64,000 nt of DNA, from positions 1 to 64,000 of the forward strand of contig NZ_JAWRCU010000013.1 in NCBI RefSeq assembly GCF_033542235.1, in the 5' to 3' direction. Source of the DNA: JAWRCU01 sp033542235. GTDB lineage: Bacteria > Pseudomonadota > Alphaproteobacteria > Rhizobiales > Rhizobiaceae. The translations under genes were made by a program, and so were the position numbers. The notes below the pieces were generated by a model. That model did not search any database. It was not told the DNA's origin and saw only the letters and a program-made list of their open reading frames with translations. Positions 18,532 to 26,905 of this stretch are shown piece after piece; position 1 is the stretch's first letter; each line of letters begins with the position of its first letter.

Positions 18532-20094
18532 ATGCAAGATGTCGTTACGCCTGGCGAAGCAGGATCATCTCCGGCGCGCTCCCGTGGCCGCGCGGCGCGT
18601 CTCATACAACGAGGCGCGCAAGAGCCGCGCCGCCCCTATATCAGCCGAAGAATCTCGACATTCAACATCCTCGACGAGGAAGGCTTGAGCCTGATCGAAG
18701 CCAATGCCGATCGCCTGCTCAAGGAGATCGGCATGGAGTTCCATGACGATCCGGAAATCCTCGATCTTTTCCGGGACGCCGGCGCCGACGTAAAGGGTAC
18801 GCGCGTCCGGTTCGAGCCCGGCATGTGCCGCAAGATCGTTCGTGCCACAGCTCCGCAGCAATTCAAGCAACATGCCCGCAATCCGGCGAACACCGTTGTC
18901 ATCGGCGGCGACAACACCGTGCTCTGCCCCTCCTGGGGCCCGCCTTTCGTCCACGATCTCGACCGCGGCCGCCGCTATGCCACGCTGGGCGATTTCCGCG
19001 ATCTGGTGCGGATCCATCAGATGATCCCCCACCTGCACCATTCGGGGGGCGTCGTTTGCGAGCCGGTAGACCTGCCGGCCAACAAGCGCCATCTCGACAT
19101 GCTCTACACGCACATACGCTACTCGGACCGCCCCTTCATGGGCGCCTTCATCGGCTCGGAGCGCGCACAGGACGCGGTCGACATCGCCAAGATCCTCTTC
19201 GGCGAGGACTTCGTCGCGAACAACGCCGTTCTCTATAACGTCAGCAACACCAACGCGCCGCTTGTGCTCGATTCCAACATGTCCGGTTCGCTGAAGGTCT
19301 ATGCGCGCAACAACCAGCCGGTCGCGTGCACGCCGTGGACGCTGGCCGGCGCCATGAGCCCATGCACCGTCGCCGGCACATTGGCGCAGGTGCTCGCCGA
19401 GGCGCTTGCCTGTCTGTCGCTCGTGCAGCTCATCAATCCGGGCGCTCCGTGCCTGATGGGAAGCTTCGCCAGCACCATATCGATGCAGAGCGGCGCACCG
19501 ACATTCGGCACGCCGGAAGCAGCCAAGATGGTGCTGGCGGCCGGCCAGCTCGCGCGAAGGCTTGGCGTCCCTTTCCATACGGTCGGCTCGCTTTCGGCAT
19601 CCAAGCTGCCCGACGCACAGGCGGAACAAGAGGGGACATGGGGTCTTTTGATGTCCCTTTTCGCCGGCGCCAACGTCATCAACCACGCCACGGGGTGGCT
19701 GGAGGGAGGGCTGGTGACCGGCTTCGAGAAGACCATCATCGATGCCGACCTTTGCGGCAAAGTGACGAGCCTGTTCGAGGGCATCGACCTCTCACCGAAC
19801 GCGCAGGCTATGGAAGCCATCGCGGAAGTCGGGCCGGGGTCTCATTTCCTTGGCAGCGCTCACACGCAGTCGAACTTCCTGTCGGCCTTCTATCGCTCGA
19901 CGATCAGCGACAACAATTCGTTCGAGCAATGGAATTCCGAGGGCGGCCTTGATGCCGCCCAGCGCGCCAACCGGCAGTGGAAGAAGCTGCTGAGCGACTA
20001 TATTGACCCGGGCCTGGACCCCGCGATCGATGAAGAGTTGCAGGCCTTCATCGCCAAACGTAAAGCGAGCATGCCGGATCAGGATTATTTCTGA
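18532..20094 (+). CDS. MttB-family (COG5598) methyltransferase, non-pyrrolysine
   Basis: 520 residues with the trimethylamine methyltransferase family pattern throughout (NILDEEGLSLIEANADRLLKEIGM, PQQFKQHARNPANTVVIGG, AGALSP-like AGAMSPCTVAGTLAQ, GTWGLLMSLFAGANVINHATGWLEGGL). The frame is open with no internal TAG, so it lacks pyrrolysine, like glycine-betaine and other betaine members (MtgB, MtcB, MtpB types). Those enzymes pass a methyl group to a corrinoid protein, but no MttC-like corrinoid gene lies nearby. Operon position favours glycine betaine or a similar quaternary amine. The ATG at 18532 has CTGGAGAG upstream; a TTG at 18511 overlaps the previous stop and is less likely. Confidence 0.85.
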   Translation: MQDVVTPGEAGSSPARSRGRAARLIQRGAQEPRRPYISRRISTFNILDEEGLSLIEANADRLLKEIGMEFHDDPEILDLFRDAGADVKGTRVRFEPGMCRKIVRATAPQQFKQHARNPANTVVIGGDNTVLCPSWGPPFVHDLDRGRRYATLGDFRDLVRIHQMIPHLHHSGGVVCEPVDLPANKRHLDMLYTHIRYSDRPFMGAFIGSERAQDAVDIAKILFGEDFVANNAVLYNVSNTNAPLVLDSNMSGSLKVYARNNQPVACTPWTLAGAMSPCTVAGTLAQVLAEALACLSLVQLINPGAPCLMGSFASTISMQSGAPTFGTPEAAKMVLAAGQLARRLGVPFHTVGSLSASKLPDAQAEQEGTWGLLMSLFAGANVINHATGWLEGGLVTGFEKTIIDADLCGKVTSLFEGIDLSPNAQAMEAIAEVGPGSHFLGSAHTQSNFLSAFYRSTISDNNSFEQWNSEGGLDAAQRANRQWKKLLSDYIDPGLDPAIDEELQAFIAKRKASMPDQDYF

Positions 20095-20139
20095 ACATTA
20101 AAAGCGCTTTGCCACTCAAGGCCTTATGCGGGTCATCGT

Positions 20140-20150
20140 TTTTGCTAATG
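20140..20150. promoter_or_regulatory. Candidate regulator site TTTTGCTAATG (copy 2)
   Basis: Exact second copy of the 11-base string found at 13518-13528, about 90 bases upstream of the betaine-binding-protein start. It is followed by CGAAGGAAAA, so the dyad is less clear than in copy 1. The shared site suggests coordinate control of the demethylation genes and the transporter. Confidence 0.3.
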
Positions 20151-20239
20151 CGAAGGAAAATGGGATGGATTGCCTGCCCGTTCCGCTAACCTGACGGCAA
20201 GATCAAACAAAAAATCTGACAGCAGGATTGGGGAACCTC

Positions 20240-21205
20240 ATGAAACATACGCTTCTCGGTTTGTCGCTCGCCACTGCGCTTTTCGGTACAATGACATCAG
20301 CCCTGCCCGCCGATGTCACCATGCCGGACCCAAACTACGCAACCGCCACGGCGGTCATGAACATCATCAAGGCGGCGGCTGAGCAGGAACTCGGATTGTC
20401 GGTCTCGACGGTCACGACGACCGCCGTGCCGGTGATCTGGGAAGCCATGGACAGGAACAAGGGCGAGGTCGACATTTGGCCGGATACCTGGGTCCCCAAC
20501 CAGCAGGGCCTGGTCGACAAATACGTCAAAGACAAGAAGTCGGTTAAGCTGGCCGAGAACGGCTACGAGGCGAAGCAGGGCTATTGCGTCACGGAGGTGA
20601 CTTACGACAAATTCGGCATCAAGGATGTTTCGGATCTGGCCAATCCCGAAAACGCCAAACTCTTCGACCGCGACGGCGATGGGAAGGGCAATATCTGGAT
20701 CGGAGCGCCGGGCTGGCAGTCGACCAATATCGAGAAGGTGCGCGCCCGTGACTACGGCTTTGCCGATTTCTTCAATCTCGAGGCGACGGATGAGGCGATC
20801 TCGAACGCCACGCTCGACAGCGCGGCGAAGCAGGACAAACCTTGGGTTGGCTATTGCTACGGCCCGCACCAGAATTTCGCGCGCTACAAGCTGCGATTCC
20901 TGGAAGAGCCGGCATATGATCCGGCCAAGTTTGTCGTCGTCCAACCCAACGAGGACCCGCAATGGTTCGAGAAATCCAAGATCGAATCGGCATACGCCAA
21001 GACGACGGTTCATATCGCTTATGCCGCGTCGCTGGCGGACAGGCAGCCAGACCTCGTCGCCGCGTTGGAACGCATGCAGTTCAACCCTGACGACGTAAGC
21101 AAATGGGCCTATTCCATCATCGTGGACAAGAAGCCGGCGGACGAGGTCGCGAAGGATTGGATCGGGGCCAATCCCGAAACGGTTTCCAAGTGGTTCGGCC
21201 ACTGA
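20240..21205 (+). CDS. Glycine/proline-betaine ABC transporter, periplasmic binding protein (OpuAC/ProX type)
   Basis: 321 residues. A signal peptide (MKHTLLGLSLATALFGTMTSALPA) precedes an OpuAC domain with the typical WEAMDRNKGEVDIWPDTWVPNQ region, which supplies aromatic residues of the betaine cage, and PWVGYCYGPHQNFARYKL. It captures quaternary amines in the periplasm. The ATG at 20240 follows GGGGA; a TTG 12 bases earlier is also in frame. It lies 145 bases after the MttB-family gene and is followed by the ATPase and permease genes. Confidence 0.9.
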   Translation: MKHTLLGLSLATALFGTMTSALPADVTMPDPNYATATAVMNIIKAAAEQELGLSVSTVTTTAVPVIWEAMDRNKGEVDIWPDTWVPNQQGLVDKYVKDKKSVKLAENGYEAKQGYCVTEVTYDKFGIKDVSDLANPENAKLFDRDGDGKGNIWIGAPGWQSTNIEKVRARDYGFADFFNLEATDEAISNATLDSAAKQDKPWVGYCYGPHQNFARYKLRFLEEPAYDPAKFVVVQPNEDPQWFEKSKIESAYAKTTVHIAYAASLADRQPDLVAALERMQFNPDDVSKWAYSIIVDKKPADEVAKDWIGANPETVSKWFGH

Positions 21206-21284
21206 ACGGCAAGGCTTCGCTTCTTCATCGCAAAGGGTTGACTGCAAAGACGGACGAGGTCATCTCACGCAAGGGTCGGGTGCG

Positions 21285-22352
21285 ATGACCGCGCTTGCTG
21301 CGACGATCCCAGCAGCCGATCACGCAATCGTGATGAAGGCGGTGTGGAAGGTCTTCGGTGGCCGCGAGCGCGAGGCCCTCGAAGCGATCCGTGACCAAGG
21401 CCTCGACAAGCAGCAGGTCGCGGAGCGCTTCGGTTGTGTGGTCGGAGTCGCGGGGATCGACATTTCGGTCGCCCGCGGCGAAATCTTTTGCGTGATGGGT
21501 CTTTCGGGCAGTGGAAAGTCGACACTGATCCGCCACATCAATCGGCTGCTGGAACCCTCGGCCGGCGAAATCTTCATTGATGGCGAGAACATCATGGCGA
21601 AGACGCCGACGGAGCTTCGTGCGCTGCGATCGCACAAGATCGGCATGGTGTTTCAGAGCTTCGGGCTTTTGCCGCATCGCACCGTGCGCGACAACGTTGC
21701 CTTGCCGCTGGAGATCCAGGGTGCAACCAAGCAACGCCGCTTCGATGTCGCCGAGGCCGCGCTCGCGAAGGTCAATCTGTCGGGCTGGGGGGACCGCTAT
21801 TGCCAGGAACTCTCGGGAGGCATGCAGCAGCGCGTTGGATTGGCGCGCGCGCTTGCAGCCGACCCCGCGATCCTTTTGATGGACGAACCGTTCAGCGCGC
21901 TCGATCCGCTGATCAGGCGGCAACTTCAGGACGAGTTCGTCGCCCTTTCCAAGTCGATGGGCAAGACGGTGATCTTCATCACCCACGACCTCGATGAAGC
22001 GATCCGGATCGGTGACCGGATCGCCATCATGAAAGACGGCGTGATGATCCAGATCGATACGCCGGAAGCCATCGTCACATCGCCGAAGCACGACTACGTC
22101 GCTCGGTTCGTCGCCGATATTTCGCGACTCGACGTCATTACAGCCAGCCGTGTCATGCAGCCTGTAGCCGACACGGGTCCGCAACAGCAGAAACTGCGCA
22201 GGGTCGCCGAACAGGATCGCCTGTCCACCCTTGTCGAGATCGCGGCGACAACGCCTGATCCGCTGGCGGTCGAGGACGCGGAGGGCAATATTGTCGGCAT
22301 CGTCGACCGGCAGTCGATCCTCAATGGTTTGAGAAAAGGGCATGTGACGTGA
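21285..22352 (+). CDS. Betaine ABC transporter ATP-binding protein (ProV/OpuAA type)
   Basis: 355 residues. Walker A is GLSGSGKST, the Q-loop is VFQSFGLLPHRTV, the signature is LSGGMQQRVGLARALA and Walker B is ILLMDEPFSALDP. The N-terminal extension with QVAERFGCVVGVAGIDISVARGEIF is typical of the ProV family. The C-terminus is a short tail (about 60 residues), apparently one CBS-like segment rather than two. It overlaps the permease gene by 4 bases (GTGA). Confidence 0.92.
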   Translation: MTALAATIPAADHAIVMKAVWKVFGGREREALEAIRDQGLDKQQVAERFGCVVGVAGIDISVARGEIFCVMGLSGSGKSTLIRHINRLLEPSAGEIFIDGENIMAKTPTELRALRSHKIGMVFQSFGLLPHRTVRDNVALPLEIQGATKQRRFDVAEAALAKVNLSGWGDRYCQELSGGMQQRVGLARALAADPAILLMDEPFSALDPLIRRQLQDEFVALSKSMGKTVIFITHDLDEAIRIGDRIAIMKDGVMIQIDTPEAIVTSPKHDYVARFVADISRLDVITASRVMQPVADTGPQQQKLRRVAEQDRLSTLVEIAATTPDPLAVEDAEGNIVGIVDRQSILNGLRKGHVT

Positions 22353-23890
22353 ATACGCATATGTCCTTGAGGCCCGACTCTGGCGGTCGGGAGGAAGCCG
22401 GGTCCGAGGACGCGCTCGCCCGCGCATTCGCGGTTCAGAATTCCGGGTATTATGTCCGAGCCTTCGCAAGGATCAGAACCGCGACCGGAAGGGCTTGGTC
22501 GTTCAATTCGGCCGCCGCGCTGTTCGGGCCTGTATGGGCCGCCTCGCGAAACCTGCTGCTTCTGTTCTGGATCACGCTGCTGCTCCATTTGGCGGCCGTC
22601 GGCCAGATCAGCATCGGCGCCTCGGGCAATCTTGGGGCCGCGGAGCAAAGCCGTGCCGAGCGCTTGACACAGCAGGCCGGCGAACGCGCCAAGCAGGCGC
22701 AGGCGGCCAAGGATTCCGGCGCGGCCAACGCCGATGGCCTCGACAAATCGGCCAAGGCTCTCGAGCGTGCCGCTACTCAGGCGGTGGCCACCGCAACTGC
22801 GGCGCGGGCCCAGGGATCGCGCTTCCTCGCAACCGGCCTTGCCACGCTGCTGTTCAGCGCAGCCCTCGCCGGGCTGCTTGCCAATAGCATGCTCGAGCGT
22901 CGTTTCACCCGATGGCGTTCGGATCGAACCCTTCACAAAGGGCGGAACTATCGGCTTGCGTCATGCGCAGCGCTCTTCTGCGCCGCGGCGTTTGTCCTGA
23001 CCGCGTACCGGTTTGCCTCGGCTTCTTCCGTAGCCTGGCTTGCCACGGCTCCGTCAAACAGGGATTGGCAAGCGGCGCTGTCATCCGGGCTGGATGAGGT
23101 GATGAAGCAAATCGCACAGTCTGGAGACGGGTTCTTCAGCCTGATCACCCGCGGCTTGTCCGGCTTCCTCGATGCTCTGGCCTATGCCCTGACTGCCATG
23201 CCATGGCCCGTCACGATGGCGATGATCCTCCTGCTCGCCTGGCAACTCGCCGGGCCCCGCGTCGCCATCTTTACCGGCGCAGCGCTCGCCTATCTTTCGC
23301 TGCTCGGCTTCTGGGAAAAGAGCCTCGACACGATAGCGCTGCTCGGCACGGCGGCGATCCTGTGTCTCGTGATTGGGATTCCGCTAGGCATATGGTGCGG
23401 ACGCCGGCCCCGCGTCTATGCAGCCATACGCCCCGTGCTGGATTTCATGCAGACCATGCCGGCCTTTGTCTACCTCATTCCGGTGATCGCACTCTTCGGC
23501 ATCGGCAAGCCGCCGGGCATCATCGCCACTCTGATCTTCGGTACCCCGCCGGTGGTGCGTTTGACAGCGCTTGGCCTGCAGGGTGTTCCGGAGAGCATCC
23601 GCGAAGCCGCACAGGCATATGGCGCGACGCGGTGGTTTCTGCTCACACGCGTCGACCTGCCGCTGGCACGGCCTTCGATCATGGCCGGCATCAACCAGAC
23701 GATCCTGATGTGCCTCTCCATGGTCGTCATTGCTTCGCTGATCGGAGCCAAGGGGCTCGGCGAGGACGTGCTGAACGCACTGCAGTACGCCGCCGTGGGA
23801 CAGGGGCTTCTGGCGGGTTTCGCGATCCTGCTTTGCGCTATGGTGATCGACCGCATCGTCCAGGGCAACATTTCCCAATCGGGCAGGTAG
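22349..23890 (+). CDS. Betaine ABC transporter permease (ProW type) with extended N-terminal coiled region
   Basis: 513 residues, longer than a plain ProW permease. A first membrane segment (about 67-84) is followed by an Ala/Gln/Lys-rich, probably coiled-coil stretch (about 97-156). A second (about 159-179) and third (about 204-222) membrane segment come next. The standard binding-protein-dependent permease domain fills roughly 270-505, with the EAA loop ESIREAAQAYGATRWFLLTRVDLPLARPSI. The extra region may sense osmolarity or dimerise; no function is known to me. The GTG start overlaps the ATPase stop. Confidence 0.9.
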   Translation: MNTHMSLRPDSGGREEAGSEDALARAFAVQNSGYYVRAFARIRTATGRAWSFNSAAALFGPVWAASRNLLLLFWITLLLHLAAVGQISIGASGNLGAAEQSRAERLTQQAGERAKQAQAAKDSGAANADGLDKSAKALERAATQAVATATAARAQGSRFLATGLATLLFSAALAGLLANSMLERRFTRWRSDRTLHKGRNYRLASCAALFCAAAFVLTAYRFASASSVAWLATAPSNRDWQAALSSGLDEVMKQIAQSGDGFFSLITRGLSGFLDALAYALTAMPWPVTMAMILLLAWQLAGPRVAIFTGAALAYLSLLGFWEKSLDTIALLGTAAILCLVIGIPLGIWCGRRPRVYAAIRPVLDFMQTMPAFVYLIPVIALFGIGKPPGIIATLIFGTPPVVRLTALGLQGVPESIREAAQAYGATRWFLLTRVDLPLARPSIMAGINQTILMCLSMVVIASLIGAKGLGEDVLNALQYAAVGQGLLAGFAILLCAMVIDRIVQGNISQSGR

Positions 23891-23911
23891 CTCCGGGATA
23901 GCGCCACGAAC

Positions 23912-23941
23912 GTGCCCAAGGCGGCATTCCGGCTTGGGCAC
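23912..23941. terminator. Hairpin after the betaine transporter operon
   Basis: Perfect 9-base arms GTGCCCAAG (23912-23920) and CTTGGGCAC (23933-23941) around a 12-base loop, 21 bases after the permease stop and before the convergent cysA. It is probably a terminator stem, though no T-run follows. Confidence 0.45.
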
Positions 23942-24008
23942 CGGCCTCAGATTTTCACCACTGGTCCAGAGCGGCGGTGCGTTCAAATCCACCACGCCGC
24001 CCTACTCT

Positions 24009-24064
24009 TTGTTTGCGCATCGGATTCGTCCGAAAACCGCTTCGCACTTTTCGGCCGATGCGCT
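24009..24064. repeat. REP-like palindromic element
   Basis: Arms GCGCATCGG (24015-24023) and CCGATGCGC (24055-24063) enclose CCGAAAACCGCTTCGCACTT. It shares its organisation with 48571-48652, and its last 19 bases recur in reverse complement at 44335-44353. It overlaps the cysA stop codon in the convergent gap, so it may also act as a transcription end stem. Confidence 0.6.
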
Positions 24065-25103
24065 AGCTCGCCGGAAACAGCTTCCACTTCCGTGGCCGGA
24101 ACGCGACGCGGCCCTTCTGCGCGGCCGGGTGGTCGACCGGCAGCTCGATCTCGACCTTCTGGCGCTCGCCGCCGATCTCGAGCTCGACGCGGCGCGTGCC
24201 GGCAACACGACGACTGTTGGCGACCGTGCCGGCGATGCAGCCGCCGCAGCCGTCGAGAAGATCGATGTCGTGCGGCCGGAAATAGAGCAGCGCCGGGCCG
24301 GACGGGATGTCGTCGGCCTGCAGTCCGACCGCCCGGTCTGCGATCCACACCTGGCCGTCCTCGACATTGACCGGCAGCGAGGAGGAATCGCCGATGAAGC
24401 CGTAGACGAAGGGCGAATTCGGCCGGTCGTAGACGTCGTCGGCGGTGCCGACTTGCTCGATCGTGCCCTGGCTCATCACGACCACCCGATCGGCAAGCTC
24501 CAGAGCCTCTTCCTGGTCGTGGGTGACGAAGACGGTGGTGTGGCCGGTGCGGTCATGGATTTCGCGCAGCCACCGGCGCAACTCGCGGCGCACCTGCGCG
24601 TCGAGTGCGCCGAACGGCTCGTCGAGAAGCAGAACGCGAGGCTCGATGGCGAGCGCGCGGGCGAGCGCGACACGCTGGCGCTGGCCGCCCGAAAGCTGCG
24701 CCGGATATCTCTTCTCCAGCCCGGAGAGCTGGACGAGGTCGAGCAGCTCGGAGGCGCGGCGTTTGATCTCGGCATCGCTCGGCCGCTTGTCGCGGTCGCG
24801 CACCTTCAGGCCGAATCCGATATTCTCGGCGACCGTCATATGGCGGAACAGCGCGTAGTGCTGGAACACGAAACCGACATTGCGCTCCTGTACAGTCTTC
24901 TGCGAGGCGTCCTCCTCGCCGAAGTAGATCGTGCCGTCTGTCGGCCGCTCCAGGCCGGCGATGAGCCTGAGCAGCGTGGTCTTGCCGGAGCCGGAGGGCC
25001 CGAGCAACGCGATCAGCTCACCGGAGCGGATATCCAGCGATACGTCATGGAGCGCCGGAAAGCGGTCGAACTCCTTGCGCACGTTGACGACGCGTACTTC
25101 CAT
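24063..25103 (-). CDS. cysA: Sulfate/thiosulfate ABC transporter ATP-binding protein
   Basis: 346 residues. Walker A is GPSGSGKTT, the Q-loop VFQHYALFRHMTV is typical of CysA, the signature is LSGGQRQRVALARALA, and Walker B is VLLLDEPFGALDAQVRRELR. A C-terminal TOBE-like domain follows from about residue 240. It energises uptake of sulfate or thiosulfate. It is last in the minus-strand order binding protein, cysT, cysW, cysA, 22 bases after cysW. Confidence 0.95.
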   Translation of the reverse strand: MEVRVVNVRKEFDRFPALHDVSLDIRSGELIALLGPSGSGKTTLLRLIAGLERPTDGTIYFGEEDASQKTVQERNVGFVFQHYALFRHMTVAENIGFGLKVRDRDKRPSDAEIKRRASELLDLVQLSGLEKRYPAQLSGGQRQRVALARALAIEPRVLLLDEPFGALDAQVRRELRRWLREIHDRTGHTTVFVTHDQEEALELADRVVVMSQGTIEQVGTADDVYDRPNSPFVYGFIGDSSSLPVNVEDGQVWIADRAVGLQADDIPSGPALLYFRPHDIDLLDGCGGCIAGTVANSRRVAGTRRVELEIGGERQKVEIELPVDHPAAQKGRVAFRPRKWKLFPAS

Positions 25104-25125
25104 ACAGCTTTACCTCGGGCAGTGA

Positions 25126-26010
25126 TCAGTGGCCGCGACTTGCGGCTATGTTGTCGCCGTAACGCATTTCGAGCAGCGTCTTCAGCACCAGCGTGACGAG
25201 CGCAAGTGCCGCGAGCAACGAGGCGACGGCAAAAGCTCCGGCAGCATTATACTCGTTGTAGAGTATTTCGACATGCAGCGGCATGGTGTTGGTGAGACCC
25301 CGTATATGGCCGGAGACGACCGACACCGCGCCGAACTCGCCCATGGCGCGCGCGTTGCAGAGCAACACGCCGTAGAGCAGGCCCCAGCGGATATTGGGCA
25401 GCGTCACATACCAGAAGGTCTGCCAGCCACTGGCACCGAGTGAAAGTGCAGCTTCTTCGTCGCCGGTACCCTGATCCTGCATCAGTGGGATCAGTTCGCG
25501 GGCGACGAAAGGGAAGGTCACGAAGATGGTGGCAAGCGCAATGCCAGGCACGGCAAAGAGGATCTCGATACCATGCGACTTGAGCCAAGGGCCGAGCGCG
25601 CTGCCGGCACCGAACAAAAGCACATAGACAAGCCCGGAAATCACCGGAGACACCGAGAAGGGCAGGTCGATCAGCGTGATCAGGAAGGCCTTGCCCTTGA
25701 ATTCGAACTTGGCGATCGCCCAGGCGGCTGCGACACCGAAGACGAGGTTGAGCGGCACCGAAATCGCCGCGACCGTGAGCGTGAGCCTGACCGCAGAGAG
25801 CGTGTCGGGCTCGCCGAGTGTCTTTACGAAATGCTCCAGGCCTTTGCTGAACGCCTGATCGAACACGATGATCAGCGGCAGCAGCAGGAACACCGCCATG
25901 AAGACGAAGGCAATTGCCATCAGGACGAAGCGCGCAACCGGCTTCTCGCTGATCGGCGACGCCGCCTGCGACTTGAAGGCCAAAAGGGGTGCAATCGCGA
26001 CGTCAGCCAT
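25126..26010 (-). CDS. cysW: Sulfate ABC transporter permease CysW
   Basis: 294 residues with six predicted membrane segments and the CysW-type binding-protein-dependent transport domain (LINDLPFSVSP-like LIDLPFSVSPVISGLVYVLLFG and EAALSLGASGWQTFWYVTLPNI). It forms the inner-membrane channel with CysT. It overlaps cysT by 8 bases, which indicates coupled translation. Confidence 0.94.
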   Translation of the reverse strand: MADVAIAPLLAFKSQAASPISEKPVARFVLMAIAFVFMAVFLLLPLIIVFDQAFSKGLEHFVKTLGEPDTLSAVRLTLTVAAISVPLNLVFGVAAAWAIAKFEFKGKAFLITLIDLPFSVSPVISGLVYVLLFGAGSALGPWLKSHGIEILFAVPGIALATIFVTFPFVARELIPLMQDQGTGDEEAALSLGASGWQTFWYVTLPNIRWGLLYGVLLCNARAMGEFGAVSVVSGHIRGLTNTMPLHVEILYNEYNAAGAFAVASLLAALALVTLVLKTLLEMRYGDNIAASRGH

Positions 26011-26857
26011 AGCGCTTGCGGCTCCAGGATTGCAGGAGATTGATGACGAGCAGCATGGCGAAGGAGATCAGCAGCATGACCGCTGCAATGGCGGTGGCGC
26101 CTGCATAGTTGTATTCCTCGAGCTTGATGACGATCAGCAGCGGCGAGATCTCGGTCTTGAATGGCAGGTTGCCGGCGATGAAGATGACGGATCCGTACTC
26201 GCCGACTGCACGCGCGAAGGCTAGCGCGAAGCCCGTGACGATCGCAGGCGCCAGGCCGGGCAAAAGTATCCTGGTGATCGTCTGGAAGCGGCTGGCTCCC
26301 AAGGTGGCGGCCGCCTCCTCAACCTCCTTGTCGATCTCTTCCATCACCGGCTGGACGGTGCGGACCACGAAGGGCAGGCCGATGAAGATCAGCGCGATGA
26401 CGACGCCAAGCGGCGTGTAGGCGACCTTGATGCCGAGCGGCATCAAGAGCGCGCCGATCCATCCCCGCGGCGCATAAAGGGTGGTGAGCGCGATGCCGGC
26501 GACCGCCGTCGGCAAGGCGAAGGGCAGGTCGACCATGGCGTCCAGGATCCGCCGGCCAGGGAAGCGATAACGCACCAGAACCCAGGCGACGACGGTGCCG
26601 AACACGACATTGACGGCAGCGGCGACCAGCGAGGCGCCGAAGGAAAGCTGCAATGACTTCAAAACGCGCGGGTCGGCGGCGATCGCCCAGAAATCGGACC
26701 AGCCGAGTGCCGCCGAGCGCCAGGCGAGGCCGGACAGCGGGATCAGGATGATCAGCGTCAGGTAGGCAAGCGAGAAGCCGAGCGCCAATCCGAAGCCCGG
26801 AATGACGCTCGGCTTTCTGAATTGCCACCCCGCCGCCGTAGCGGGTGCGGTCGTCAT
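26003..26857 (-). CDS. cysT: Sulfate ABC transporter permease CysT (CysU)
   Basis: 284 residues with six membrane segments. The CysT/CysU features PFALPTAVAGIALTTLYAPRGWIG and VEEAAATLGASRFQTITRILLPGLAPAIVTG are present. It pairs with CysW. It begins 48 bases after the binding-protein stop and overlaps cysW at its end. Confidence 0.94.
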   Translation of the reverse strand: MTTAPATAAGWQFRKPSVIPGFGLALGFSLAYLTLIILIPLSGLAWRSAALGWSDFWAIAADPRVLKSLQLSFGASLVAAAVNVVFGTVVAWVLVRYRFPGRRILDAMVDLPFALPTAVAGIALTTLYAPRGWIGALLMPLGIKVAYTPLGVVIALIFIGLPFVVRTVQPVMEEIDKEVEEAAATLGASRFQTITRILLPGLAPAIVTGFALAFARAVGEYGSVIFIAGNLPFKTEISPLLIVIKLEEYNYAGATAIAAVMLLISFAMLLVINLLQSWSRKRYG

Positions 26858-26905
26858 GGTGTTCCTAACTTATGTTCCCGTCGACTGGTTGTTACCCTCG
26901 CCTCG

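Noticed and set aside
18532..20094. Pyrrolysine encoded in the MttB-family gene
   Set aside because: The reading frame contains no internal TAG, and no pyrrolysine synthesis gene is in the window.
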